A DNA stretch of 64,000 nt from Phanerodontia chrysosporium (Eukaryota; Basidiomycota; Agaricomycetes; Polyporales; Phanerochaetaceae), in NCBI GenBank assembly GCA_001910725.1, contig MJGA01000004.1, positions 372,001 to 436,000 on the forward strand, in the 5' to 3' direction. Both the position numbers and the translations under genes were made by a program. This document shows, one piece after another, positions 34,793-45,776 of the stretch. Every line of letters starts with the position of its first letter. The stretch's first letter is position 1. Below the pieces are notes generated by a model. It saw nothing but the letters and a program-made list of their open reading frames with translations. It made no database searches and had not been told where the DNA came from.

Positions 34793-36366
34793 ACTGCTTA
34801 GGAGTGCTGAAGAACGGTGCGAGGACTCTCGTGCTCTTATATGCTCCAGCGCGCTCGCGCCTGAACGCGATAGACCCCTACGCAAGCGAAATATTCAAGG
34901 GACTAGAGTTGCTGTAGACCAGCAGCCCCTCATGCGGTACAGCATCGTGTGAGGTACCAAGCGGAGACCCTTGGCATACTGGTGTTCGAATTGGCAATAC
35001 GCCTGACAGGGCTGGCAGGAATGAGTGAACAAAGAGCCCGAATGATTGTATAGGAGACGATGCGACTTGCCTCTTGTTGATAGTACCGTGCAGAGCAGTG
35101 CCACCTGCCGCAGCCATTTCGTCAACCGCCTCGTCAGCAGGCTACAAGCATATCCCCTCAGGATCCGTAGAAGAATGCAGAGAACCTCCTCTGTTCGCAG
35201 AAGCAAACCTTACCCGAAAGCTCCAAGAACCTTGCCAATATCGGCGTAGCGAAATATTCTGTAGGCGAACGGCTAGGGTTTCTTCGCACCAATTCGGGCT
35301 CTCTGCATGCGGAAGCGTCACCGTTTACGCCAGAGGAGTCCCTGAGAAGCTCGGCTCCAGATGTAGTCGGACCACGTTCGCGTAGTAACCACGCGTATGG
35401 GAACCTCACTGGTGACACTCGACACGGAATGCGGCACTATAGGAGTCAGTGCCCCCTCGCCTTGACTAACCTGGCCTCCAGCAGCCTGGTCTCGCCTTGG
35501 ACAGCTGACGTTGCACCTGCATATGTGGCAGTGTTTTCATGTCCATCGATGATGGTATTTCATACGGCTCGCAGACACGAAGAGACCGACGTCGATTGCA
35601 GTTTGTCGTGTCATATCGATGGTACGACCAAACATAGGGAATGGCGCCAGACAAGGAGCTTGCGAGAAAAGACCGCAATCCGCAACGGCTGTTCGCTACA
35701 GATAGCGAGTTGTCTTCCCGCCATACACCTGAAAGCGAAAGTTATTCCCATGACATGCATCGGAATAGGGCTGACAGTACTACTCGCCTTGTCGCGAAGA
35801 CAGAGATTTGAACCGCTCGACTATACGGGGTGGATCCATCTTCCCTCTCCCAACTCCGTCCTCAGGGTGATGCAAAGCAGACACGATGGCAGCGACGGTC
35901 GTGGTATTGGTTGAGGGAGACAGACGCCTTGGTGTTGGACTTTCGGGAAAGCGCATCAACCTCCCACGCCACGAACAACGGCTTGGCGCCTAGAATATTA
36001 ATGGCCGCTTGCAAGTTGAACGTTTTACTAGTTATCCTTTGGAGTATGTCAAGAATGCAATATATATTTACACCCTCTTCCATATTTGCTTAGATGCCTT
36101 GTACTTGGTGACTGACTCGAACGAGATAGAACACACTACTCGAAGATGTCGGCGGCGAAGAAAAGAACTGTAGTAGTAACAGGTAGCTCACATTAACACG
36201 CAGCTCAGTTGTGAAGAACATTCAAGTATGACTCAACACAGTCACAACTTCAGTGCACCTTCATATACTGTGTATGCATTCTGGACCCGGGACGGCACCA
36301 GAATCACAACTGACAAGATTCACGTTCCCACTCTGAAGACTCACTTGGAACTCTCCTTCCTCGAGT
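34793..36366. other. duplicated upstream region of decarboxylase copy 1 plus spacer
   Basis: No gene recognised in 1.57 kb. Parts match the region upstream of copy 2: the stretch around 34950-35030 resembles 39930-40020, 35150-35220 resembles 40120-40190, and 35964-35999 resembles 40726-40761, the last nearly identical. The duplication therefore took about 1.1-1.2 kb of upstream DNA. Short frames (35429-35914, 35830-36093) lack motifs. Confidence 0.55.
34836..34844 (-). promoter_or_regulatory. TATA box of decarboxylase copy 1
   Basis: CATATAAG on the minus strand lies about 45 bp upstream of the ATG at 34792. The second copy has a TATA element in the same place. Confidence 0.5.
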
Positions 36367-39300
36367 TTAGACGCTTCCACCGAGAGCATTATCCACGTAC
36401 TGCCTCCACGTGAGCTTCTCGTCTGGTGCTCCTCGCCCTTGGAGCCCGCAGTTGGGGGCTTTGGTTTGAAACTCGGCGTGTTGAGCGGGCAAAGTCGACA
36501 TGTACATTCTTCAGCACCGTCATCGTGCCCGTCGCGACCGGGTTGGCGCAGCCGATCGTGGCGACGAGGCCGGGGCCGTGCGCCACCGCGGGGTTCGGGT
36601 CGTCGTACACGGAGATGGCGTAGCTCGCGCCGGCAGCGAACCACGCCGTGCTCGCGGCCTGTGCGGGCTGCATCGCAACCTCGGGGCGGGCGACGCTCAG
36701 GAGCATGCCCCGCGCGAGCTGGTCTGCGCTGAGCGAGACGTTGAGGGACACTTCGGCGCACAGCTGCGCGTTCGGGGCCTTGACGAGCGCGTGGTCGACG
36801 AAGGTGCGGCCGTTCGCGCCGAAGAGGTAGAACGGGACGAACGAGGCGGGGTACTTGTTGTCGCGCCAGCGCGAGTCAAGGGCGCGGTTCTTGATCACCT
36901 TGACGTTCGAGACCCTGACCTGTTTGGGAATACTCCTACCGGTGAAGTCAGTTGACTGTTTCAATGGATGATACTGGTATGAACGGCAACCGAGGCTTAC
37001 ATCGTGCTAATCGTGGCATTAAATGTTGCGCCCTCGATGCAAATGTTAGCCATGGTTGTATTTTCAATGTTGAGTGTTACGGGGTCTGATGTAGCGGTGT
37101 TGGAGGAGCCTTTACTGCTTTCGGATCGTCATCGATGTCCACGCTAAGGATGACCTGGAAGCGACCATTGGCGTTATGGAAGTACGGGCGATAGACAAGG
37201 AAGGCTTGAGACGAAGGTGCATCCGTATCGTATCCCAGGACGACAAAAGACTGGTCCTGAGAGGTGATAGTGTTCCGTGCGACGACATGCTGTTCGGCGA
37301 TTAGCGTTTCTCCTCGCTTGCAGCGGTATACAAACGAATGAACATACCTTCATCTCTTCTTCGAGTATCCTTGGAAAGTGTCCGCAAGCTGTTGCACAAA
37401 GTTGCCCGCGGTCTGGAAGGGCGACATGACGACGTTGCGGAGGACAAAGAGGTCCTGGTCAGACTCGGTCTCGAGCTGGAGCCGCTCCTTGAAGCGGCGA
37501 ACACAGACACCGTATTCAGCGACCTTGAATGTTGTCGCAGAGAGGAACATCGGTATGTCCTTAATCTCAGTCTTCGGCGACGTGACTGATAAACGCCTGA
37601 AAATCTCATTGTTGAGGTAATTCGCCTCCTCGACATCTGTGTTCGCGACGCCGTTGATGCGGAAGTTGCAAGCGAAGGCGTTGATGTTCAAGTCGGAGCC
37701 GAGATCACAGAGCTCAGCCATCGCATCCTTATCCGCGATGATGACCTCGTTGGGCTGGCCCAAGATGCGCAAGCGGATGAACTTCTTCTGCTCGGCGACA
37801 CCAGTGGGATCGGGCTCGGCCCGAAGGGGGTTCAGCGGAACGACGATGAACGGATCCTCGTCGACAGACATGGCAGCCCAGTGGGCCGAGATCTAGGGTG
37901 CAGTCGTGACTTCATGCACTCCAAGCCCTAAGATCAAGCACTTACTCTGCGGCAAGACCAAGACACTTCGCCCAACAGGGCGCCATGACCTTCGTTGTGT
38001 AAACCGACCACGCGGTGATGCAACCAGGTCGCGACAGCTGCCGCGCCAGGCTTGCTATTGACTAAGCATGAGCACAGTATAATCTCGTAGTTAAGTCAAT
38101 CCGCACCTGCCCTCAACGCCGTATATACCAATGTTCTGGTCTTTTTCAGAGCTCTGTTGAAGGTAGGGCGCAGTCCAGGTGACAAGATAGCGCATACGCC
38201 CGTCGCGGTAGCAGAGGCTGCCAGCAGGATAAGGGATGTACCCAGCCTTATGAGGATCAATCGTAATCGAGTCCGTGCGAGCCAAGGCGCGGAGCTGGTT
38301 GACAGTTGACTCGCGGAGGGTAGCGGAGGGCACGAATTCGCGATGAGGCACCGTGCGCGGCTGGTCTGGTTCCTTGTGGACGGGCTTGTTGCGGATCATG
38401 GCGGCGAAGTACCCGCCCCAGGCTGCGTCGGCGTGCACGAGGAAGCACAGGCCCTTCGCCTCGAACTCGTCGCGCATGTTGAGGATCTTGTCAAGGGCGT
38501 CGACGGAGCCCTCCTCGGTCGAGCCGATGATACCGACGACGGCGAAGACGGGTACCTGCTTATCGAGGCAGCTCTGAAGTTGCTCCCGGAGGATGGTTGT
38601 GTCGATGCGTGCATCGGTGTCGATGGGGATATCAAACATGTTCTCGGAGCCGATACCAGCAATTGCTGCAATAGGATACATCAGACGATGCTAGGACAAA
38701 AGAGCACCGGTAAAATCTACCTGCGCCCTTGGGCCAAGAATAATGCTTCGTGGAGGAGATGAAATAGCGAGGGGACGTTTTCATGCCCCATTCGACCTCG
38801 ACGGCCTGCTTTCCGCGCGTCTGAACGATGTACTTGCCAAGGACGGCATCGAGGTAGGTAGGCGTGATACCGTACTCAGACTCCAGGCGTATGGGGACAT
38901 CGAGGATAGTCTTCGCTGTGAGGTTTAGGAGCTGCCACAAGCTGAGATCCGCAAGGCGCTTCGACCCGCCTGTAGGGAGCGGGACCTCGAAGGTGTCGGC
39001 GATATAGTTGAGCTCATTCCCAGGCTTCATTGCGTCCCTGAGCGAGAGAGGGTAATACTTGATGTTGCGAGCTGCAACGATGGATCATGAGCGGTCCAGG
39101 AACAACAAATACACCAAGATACTTACCAACCCTAGAAGCCGACAGCAAACGTCCAGCGAAACGAGTAGTTAGCTAATTTGCAAAGTGGATGCAAGCCAAT
39201 TGCCTACCAGATGGATTCCAAGTTGGCGACAGTCCCGTCGCAGGTGATGTGACCCCAGTAGAGAGGTTTCTTATCGACTTTCTCGGTGTAGCCGAGCATT

Positions 39301-39795
39301 TCGCAAATCTGTTCGCTGGCCTCAATTTCGAGGATGGTTGTGTAGGGACTTGCCTCGAAAGCGACGTTGTTCGGGTTGTTAAGCACACCCGAGACCCAAC
39401 CGAGCATGCCAGGTATGCTCATCTCGAAGCACATGTGCCCTGCATAGCGCTGCGAGAAGAAGGGGACTGATTTTTGAAGAGCAGAGTGCTGAGGTTCATG
39501 TACTCGGTGATAAGGGCGTTCTTGCGCTCTTGGAAGGTCTGAGACTCTTTGATTGCAGCCGTGATAAAGGGCTAGACGAGGATAAGCATACTGCTTGAGC
39601 ACTGAAACGGAGACGTACTCCATCCTTGCGGTAATAACAAAGACGCGACTCCTTCTGCATGTCAATGGTCGCGTTGAAGAGGTGTTTGAGAATGTCCTCA
39701 TTCTCAGCCTGCGGTCCAAGGAACCATGCCGACACGGCCTCGTGGAGACTGGGGTTGACGCAGTTGGCATAGGCTAGCTTTTGCGGTTCAGACAT
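36367..39795 (-). CDS. Long PLP-dependent aromatic L-amino acid decarboxylase, copy 2
   Basis: This is a tandem paralogue of the gene at 31343-34792 with the same exon order, including a 5-nt microexon (39127-39131). Key residues are kept: HADAAWGGYF, ITIDPHKAGYIPYPAG, STKHYSWPKGA. Four frame breaks appear against copy 1: a T5 run at 39471-39475 (LLFK/SVPFF), 37109-37110 (KAVK/GSSNTA), 36484-36489 (directly visible as one base less than copy 1 at the VDF codons) and 36427-36432. Restoring them gives a normal end, PDEKLTWRQYVDNALGGSV, with the stop at 36367, matching the position of copy 1's end but with a diverged tail. Four breaks here and none in copy 1 leave open that copy 2 is decaying, but the window-wide pattern favours sequence error. 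Confidence 0.85.
39127..39131 (-). other. 5-nt microexon of decarboxylase copy 2
   Basis: The exon GGTTG lies between a ttctag acceptor and a gtaagt donor. It restores frame between the exon ending in SI(TG) and the exon starting CTCGCAACATC, giving SIWVARNIKYY. Position and length match copy 1 although three of its five bases differ. Confidence 0.8.
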
Positions 39796-40920
39796 TCTGT
39801 CCAGGCGTGCTGAGGACAGGCTTGAATTCGTCTGATATATATAGCTCAGCGCGGTCATATCGTAACGGTGAATCCAGATGCATTAAGCTGCGCAATGGTT
39901 ACAAGGTACAGTATGCGACCGACCTCTCATGTGAAATACGAAGAGGGGACCCTAGACAAGGTGATGTTCGTATTGGGAATTGATCTGAGAGCGTTGGCAG
40001 AAGCCAGCTTGAATGAGCAGATACCTTGGCAAATGGGCGAGTCGACTTGCCTGTTGCCACTATATCAGAGCAATATCCTGCCGCCTAGCCTTTCATCGAT
40101 TGCCTCGTGAGCACATTATGATCATACGCCCCTCAGGAACGGCACTCACATGTAACAAACCTGCTCTGTTCGCGCGAGTGAACTTTACTGGTGCCCACAT
40201 GAACCGTGTCGTTATCACTTCTGTGACATCGTTTCAATCAAAGCCTACAGTAATACCACGCGGTGTGGCGTCCTTCATCGCGAGCGGACAACCTGGAAGC
40301 TCAGATTCGCACTGCGAGGAGCATTGATGAGATATTGTTCAAGTCACTTGCAGATGTGGAAAGCCTACTGTCGCTTCGGTAGCGATGTCATCGATGAGAC
40401 CGCTACGTTGTGAATGGGCCATTATCGAATGCTTTGAGCGAAGACGGCATTCGCTATCCCCAGGGACTCAAACAGAAGATATTCTCCGACACCTTGGGCC
40501 AAAGTTAAATCCACGGCACTTGAGCAGGTAAAGTTGACACTAGAACCGCTCACCGTGGGTAAGATGTGGAGTATTTTGGAGTACATATCAAATTACTATA
40601 CCCTTCGTCCAAGATGTTGCGAACGTGCAAGGGACGAGGACAGTACTGATGACGGCCGTCGTACGAGTAACGGAGGCAAAGGTAACAGGCGCCGGAGTTC
40701 ACTTTGGGGCAGGCGGATCAAATTCACACGCCACGAACAGCGGCTTGGCGCTTAGAATATCTTTTGCGGGTTTCCACCGAACTTGTGGCCGCTTGCGAGT
40801 TGACTTGTCCTCCCGAGTCTGCAACGAGTGCAATCTGTGCGAATCAGAGTGTGCTATACTTTGTCGTAGAAACTAGCTCGTTTTGAGTTGCAGTAGGTCT
40901 ACACACTCCGTAGCTTCGCG
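39796..40920. other. duplicated upstream region of decarboxylase copy 2
   Basis: No gene recognised. Blocks similar to the upstream region of copy 1 extend to about 40810. The last 100 bp must contain the promoter of the CLP1 gene running rightward. Confidence 0.5.
39835..39843 (-). promoter_or_regulatory. TATA box of decarboxylase copy 2
   Basis: An alternating TATATATA block lies about 40 bp upstream of the ATG at 39795, matching the place of the TATA element in copy 1. Confidence 0.5.
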
Positions 40921-42833
40921 ATGACGGAAGCACTGCGCCTGCCAGCACGCGCGAGTGGGTGCTCAACCCAGAGAGTGAATACAGGTTTGAGCTCGAGCAG
41001 GGCACCTCTCTTGCTATCAAGGTCGGTTCTTATGCGAGATGAACAACACTGTCGCTGACTTGGTCTCCGATTCTAGCTCATTCAAGGGCATGCCGAGATC
41101 TTTGGCGCCGAGCTCGTCGACGGGAAGACATATCTCTTCTACGACGAATGCAAGGCTGCGGTCTTTACGTGGCAAGGATGCACCATACAGATATGTTTTA
41201 TAAGCTATCTTGGCAAGCAGGACCCGCGGCTGACCTCCTCATCACGTTACAGGTCAACCTTCGACAGAATATATCTCGGAGGAAACACCTATGGCAGCGT
41301 ATGCCAATCTGCATATTGCGTTCGAACAGATGCGTATAAGAGCTCTAGACCAGATGAAGGGACGCGAAACTGGCGGGTTTACTCCTCCGCAGCATGGAGA
41401 GAGTACAGAGCCGCCGCGCGTCCTCATTCTTGGGCCAGAGAACTCTGGCAAGACGAGCATCAGCAAGATCCTCGTAAATTACGCTGCACGTGCTGGACAA
41501 GACTGGACTCCGATGCTAGTCAACGTCGACCCTGGTGAAGTACGTTTCATCCTAAACTTGCAGGTTCGACAGACTAAAGTGGTGTCTAGGGCGGATCCAT
41601 GATTCCGGGCACCATCTCTGCAACACCCATCCCCGCTCCCATCCAGACCTCGACCCCCGCACATACCTTTGGCAACTCTACTACTTCCACACCAGCTCAC
41701 ATGGCATCGAACTCGCTTCTGCCTCTCGGTTACTGGTACGGCCATACCGAGACAAAGCGCAACCCGCTCCTGCTCGACCGCCTCATCCGGAACCTAGGCG
41801 AAAATGTTTGGGACAGGCTTAGCGAGGACCCTCAAGGTATTTCTTTGCCTTCGTCTGCCGTCCTAGTCTGACTTCGTGGCAGCACGCGCGTCTGGGACCA
41901 TCGTCGACACTCCATCCTCATTCGCCGCCAGCAGCGGCGGCGGAGCGGAGCACCACCGTCAATCGCTCATCAAAGCGTGCGTGGACGCTTTCCGAAGTTC
42001 GTCTCCCAGTCCCTCATCCCAAGCATTCACCTCCTGACGCCCGCGGCCGCAGTAAACGTGATCCTCGTCGTCGGGCACGAGAAGCTCTACGTCGAGATGC
42101 AGCGCGCTTACAGCGCGCGCGGGCTCACGGTCGTCAAGATCCCCAAGTCGGGCGGCGTCGTCGAGCTCGATGCGCTCTACCGCGCGCGCGTGCGCCGCGC
42201 ACAGATCCGCGCGTACTTCTACGGCGAGCGCGTCGAGTCCCCGCGCGGGCTGCCTGCGCTCAGCGGCGCTACGCCGGGGTCAGGCCCTGCGGCCGCCGCG
42301 CAGGCGAACATGCTCGTCGCGGGCGAGCAGCCGGGCGACTTTACGCTCGCGCCCGCGAGCCAGGTTGTCAGCTTCGGGGACCTGCAGATCTGGCGGATCG
42401 GCGAGGGTGCGTGGTTGTGCCCCCCTCTTCATCTGCCCGAATAGTGGCTTACCGTGGGGGTGCAGAGACGATGGCGCCGCAGAGCGCGCTGCCGATCGGG
42501 GCGACGCGCGTCGTGAGCGAGATGCAGCCGCTTGCGGTGGACCCGACGCAGGCGGGCACGGGCCTGTACAACGCGGTGCTCGGCCTGCTCGCGCCGCCGA
42601 ACCCGGACGAGAGCGAGCGCTACGACGAAGAAATCCTGGACCTGCACGTCGTCGGCTTTGTCGTCATGTGAGTGGCCGTATCCTATGCTTCCTGGGGCTT
42701 CGTGAAGGCTGATCTTCGGCTCTGCAGCATGGCGATTGATATCGCGAACAGGCGCATGACGGTGCTCGCGCCGAGCCAGGGCTCGCTCGCAAGGCGCACT
42801 GCGGTCGTGGGATCGCTGGAGTGGCAGGAGTAG
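40921..42833 (+). CDS. CLP1: mRNA cleavage and polyadenylation factor Clp1
   Basis: Clp1 is a subunit of cleavage factor IA, joining the 3'-end processing machinery; animal homologues are RNA 5'-kinases. Seen are EWVLNPESEYRFELEQGTSLAIK and GHAEIFGAELV...YLFYDECKAAVFTW (N-terminal domain). Then come the P-loop GPENSGKTSISK, MLVNVDPGEGGSMIPGTISA, PLGYWYGHTETKRNP, NVILVVGHEKLYVEM and VVKIPKSGGVVELD. The C-terminal domain starts at YNAVLGLLAP and includes RRMTVLAPSQGSL. About eight exons. The start at 40921 gives MTEAL, but the conserved EWVLNPE lies in another frame. One base missing near 40934 restores both frame and exon phase. An unseen upstream exon is the alternative. Confidence 0.92.
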
Positions 42834-42965
42834 TCCTATGGCCGTCTTTCATAAGCAGTCAAAGTGGCCGCACGACGAGCAATAGAGAGAATGTGCACTG
42901 ATAATCAAGTTTCCACGCCGCGCAGTAGAGCTGCGCAATGGATGATCCAGTACCCAACTTCCGAA

Positions 42966-43040
42966 TTACAGCCGTTTGCATATCGATAGATACTCTCGGA
43001 TTTTTTCCTGGTTGTGACGGAGTTTGATGTAGTGGCCGAG
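42966..43040. repeat. inverted repeat, left arm
   Basis: The core TTACAGCCGTTTGCAT and GATAGATAC reappear in reverse complement at 43558-43637. A poly-T block, GGAGTTTGATG and TGGCCGAG also match in order. The 28 bp core has two mismatches. Confidence 0.7.
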
Positions 43041-43557
43041 CACGGCTCGGGCGCGCGCCCACCGGGGGCGCCAGGTGCCGCCTCCGCACCCTCCGAGCCT
43101 TCACTCGACAAGTCCTGTGTGCATCTACCAGAAGCGGTACTTACACTTCATCGGCACAGCGGAGAGTGCCAAAGTATTTATGTGAGTGGTACCGAGCTAG
43201 CTGCTAAGTCAGCACAGCACCAAAGCCCGAAATCATGGGCGCTTCGGTGAGTCGAAGGGTCTCACAGATGTCAGTGGAGGACGATTTGCTCGTGATGCGG
43301 ACCGTTGAAGGTGCGAGGGTGATGGGCCACAGACTGCGCGATGTACAAGACTTGGCGTGTATGAATACTCGTTGTCAGAAGGTATTCAAGGTCCCAGAAG
43401 TAGGTTGTCTAGCAGATAGACCCTTGGAATACCTCATCTGGCTACACTTGGCCACCCGCCCGTACACTCGAGAGCCGACTCCGTCACTCCGAGGACATTC
43501 CATCCGGGGCGCGGGTCCCAGATAGGGAGGAGGCGGGACGGGCCGCGGGTCCGCTCC

Positions 43558-43637
43558 CTCGGCCATCACAGTGCCATCAAACTCCGCTGCAATGGAAAAA
43601 AAACCCGCGGTATCTATCATTATGCAAACGGCTGTAA
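43558..43637. repeat. inverted repeat, right arm
   Basis: This is the reverse-complement partner of 42966-43040, about 520 bp away. Both arms can be read as a short peptide containing TAVCIxID and GFF followed by EFD, so they may be two copies of one gene fragment in opposite orientation rather than terminal repeats of a transposon. Confidence 0.7.
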
Positions 43638-43875
43638 ACGCAATGCTACTCCGAGCATCAGGCCGCGCGTGTGCAGCCACGACTGCACACAATGTCTCGC
43701 AGCCTCTATCTACCGGACGCGCGGTCATACTGCGTCTGACGTGCTCATTGTCACCGCGAAGAAGCAGACCCGACGCTCTTGGCGCGGGCAGCAGCCCCCG
43801 TGTGTCGAGCACCTAAAATGTGCCCAATGGACACAGAGCCAAGCGTAGGACGACATCCTCTACCCGCAGAAGAGC

Positions 43876-44046
43876 ATGCGTGTATACACTGCACTCGTGC
43901 TGCTTGCGCCCGCCGTCGTGCACCACGCCATCGCCGCGGTTCCAGAGGGCGCGGCCAGCCAGGGCATCACTACGACCGTCTCTGTAGGGACGACGACTGT
44001 CCCGGAGGCTGGCACGACGGCCACCATCGTCACTGCATGGACCTGA
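43876..44046 (+). CDS. Possible small secreted Thr/Val-rich peptide (56 aa)
   Basis: A single frame starts with a signal-peptide-like segment (MRVYTALVLLAPAVVHHAIA) followed by AVPEGAASQGITTTVSVGTT and a Thr/Ala/Val-rich end. Length and composition suit a small secreted protein. No introns, no cysteines and no homologue recognised. It could be chance in GC-rich DNA or the 5' part of a longer gene with a frame error. Confidence 0.3.
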   Translation: MRVYTALVLLAPAVVHHAIAAVPEGAASQGITTTVSVGTTTVPEAGTTATIVTAWT

Positions 44047-44316
44047 AGGACGGCGAGTGGCATTCAATCAATGCTACCGCAGCTATGCGAGTAATAGCTG
44101 ACTTGCATATGCAGAGCTGGATACGGATCCGGAGGGGTTCGGGAAACTTGTAACACGCCCGATAGAGCTATCGTTACGAGAATTTACCATTTGCGCATTC
44201 ACTTCGATGACCAATAGATGTGTATATTTGTTCGTGTAAAGAAATATCGCACGCTACGTACAGAAGCATACACCCGCGTAAAAACCCCAGTAATCCATAC
44301 CCGTACGCACGCTACA

Positions 44317-45776
44317 TCAGGATTCGTCCATATCGACGGTGACAACAGCCGTCTCCCCGACATCAATGACGCCGAAGCCGCCTTCCTCGTGCCAGTCTCC
44401 GATACGCTCCTTCTCCTTCGCAGCCACGAGCTCCGCGACCGGCTCACGCGCCTCCTCCTCTGAGCCCGCGAACGTGGCAAAGTGCATGCCAATGCTATGT
44501 CGTGACCGGATGTCTTTGTGAAGGCGTACTGCATGCGCCGGAGAGCGTGGAGACCGTCTACGAGTTCCGTTGAGACGAGCTGTGGGATGCATGGTGTGAG
44601 AGCGCAAAAGCGGACGAGCGACAGATGAACGCACCCGCAGGCCCATTGCGGCGATGAACGAGAGAGAGCCGCCTCGCCAGATGGGAATCATGGCCATGTC
44701 AAACGGCCCGTACTTCTCCCCAATTTCTGGTTAGAAGTTAGCCGCCAGATCTTGGATGACTATGATAGCATCACAGACGCACCAGCAAATGCAGGACACG
44801 GTCCATCCTGGGTCATGTACCCAGTATCCCTGCCACATACAGAGTGTTCAGCTGGCACCATGATGCACGATGAGGAGACGTCGTACCCAGTGTGGTATAA
44901 TGCTGCCTTCTTGCCATTCCGAGTTCTTGGTGCACGACCCAACTAGCCCAAAGCGTCTTCTTCTGGTCAAATATGGCTCTTCCTGCGCTGACGCGTCAGC
45001 ATCCTTGCTGTATAAGAACGGACGTGACAAACCACTGCCATGTTGTGCAGGCGTGCATACAAACTTGACTTCTGGATGCCTGTCGCTCGCACGGAGGTAC
45101 GCGCCCTCGTGCCAGTCGAGCTCCACTATCTGCTCTGCGGGATTCCACCCTCGCGCAGCCACGCATGCAGGCCGAGTGGCACGAGAAACGTCACTTGCCC
45201 ACGCCGCAGCTCGTATATGCGCTCGATGGTCGGCCAGTCGAGGTGGTCGTAGCTGCCGGCTGTCTGAGTCGCGGTTGCGAGAAACATCATGTAGGACATT
45301 AGGCGTACTGGTTGTGACTCGTCACAACATACTGGAACGCGGGCAGCTCGTCGAGTGTGCACGGCGGCGGGAGCCGCCTGCGCGGCCCTGCGGCCTGGTG
45401 TGGCGAGGCGCGTTCGGACCAGATGGGGTCGAACAAGATCCTCACGGGCTCGAGCTCGCCAACTTTTGGCAGCTGTACCATGAATCCCTGCAAGGACAGT
45501 CAGAACCTGGTGGAACGACGAGCTAAGACGACGAACCGCATGTCCCAGCCACGTCGCTTTGATTCTCCCCTCATCGGGTTCGCTCGCGCCAAAGTCCGGG
45601 CGTACGACTTGGATGCACTTAATGTCGTATCCTTCAACCCGCTTCGCGAGCGCAAGCGGGAATTGCGAGAAGACCTGGCGCGACGCGAGCAGAGACTTTG
45701 GCGGCCATGGGTTCTGGAAAGACGTCGCGTTTGCGTCTGCATGGTGTTCCGGTGGGTCGCTGTCAGGTATGTCCAT
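44317..45776 (-). CDS. NAPE-hydrolysing phospholipase D-like metallo-beta-lactamase-fold protein
   Basis: The family releases N-acylethanolamines from N-acyl phosphatidylethanolamines; the fungal substrate is unproven. Seen are NPWPPKSLL near the start and IKATWLGHAGFMVQL. The metal-binding stretch TSHNQYDHLDWPTI follows (in place of HxHxDH), then VPLGLHAWLRE, VELDWHEG, CTPAQHGSGR, TLWASWVV, GDTGY, MAMIPIW, and HKDIRSRHSIGMHFATFAGSE near the end. Introns after LGHA, after SHNQY and within QHGSG fit. Two breaks: near 45135-45140 (GGIP/AEQIVELDW) and the C run 44828-44830 (VAG/DTGY), each cured by one base. The exon between GLR and PAHAVRLHKD near 44570-44640 is uncertain. No signal peptide. 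Confidence 0.85.

Larger units (their letters stand above)
31343..40870. repeat. direct tandem segmental duplication (two units of about 4.7 kb)
   Basis: Unit 1 runs from 31343 to about 36060 and unit 2 from 36367 to about 40870. Each holds one decarboxylase and its upstream DNA in the same orientation. Start codons are 5.0 kb apart, stops 5.0 kb apart, and the upstream landmark 4.76 kb apart. Similarity is uneven: very high at 31504-31890 versus 36516-36902 and at 33780-34045 versus 38785-39055, much lower in introns and in 32000-32290 versus 37020-37290. Confidence 0.85.
42834..44316. other. 1.5 kb region with inverted repeat and one possible small gene
   Basis: This is the convergent interval between CLP1 and the NAPE-PLD-like gene. 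It contains a pair of inverted repeat arms (42966-43040 and 43558-43637) and a possible secreted peptide (43876-44046), listed separately. Nothing else recognised; frames at 43235-43525 lack motifs. Confidence 0.45.

Noticed and set aside
36367..39795. Calling decarboxylase copy 2 a pseudogene
   Set aside because: Its four breaks are of the same type as those in essential genes nearby, and catalytic residues and the microexon are kept.
42966..43637. Transposon with terminal inverted repeats
   Set aside because: No transposase, no evident target-site duplication, and the arms look coding.
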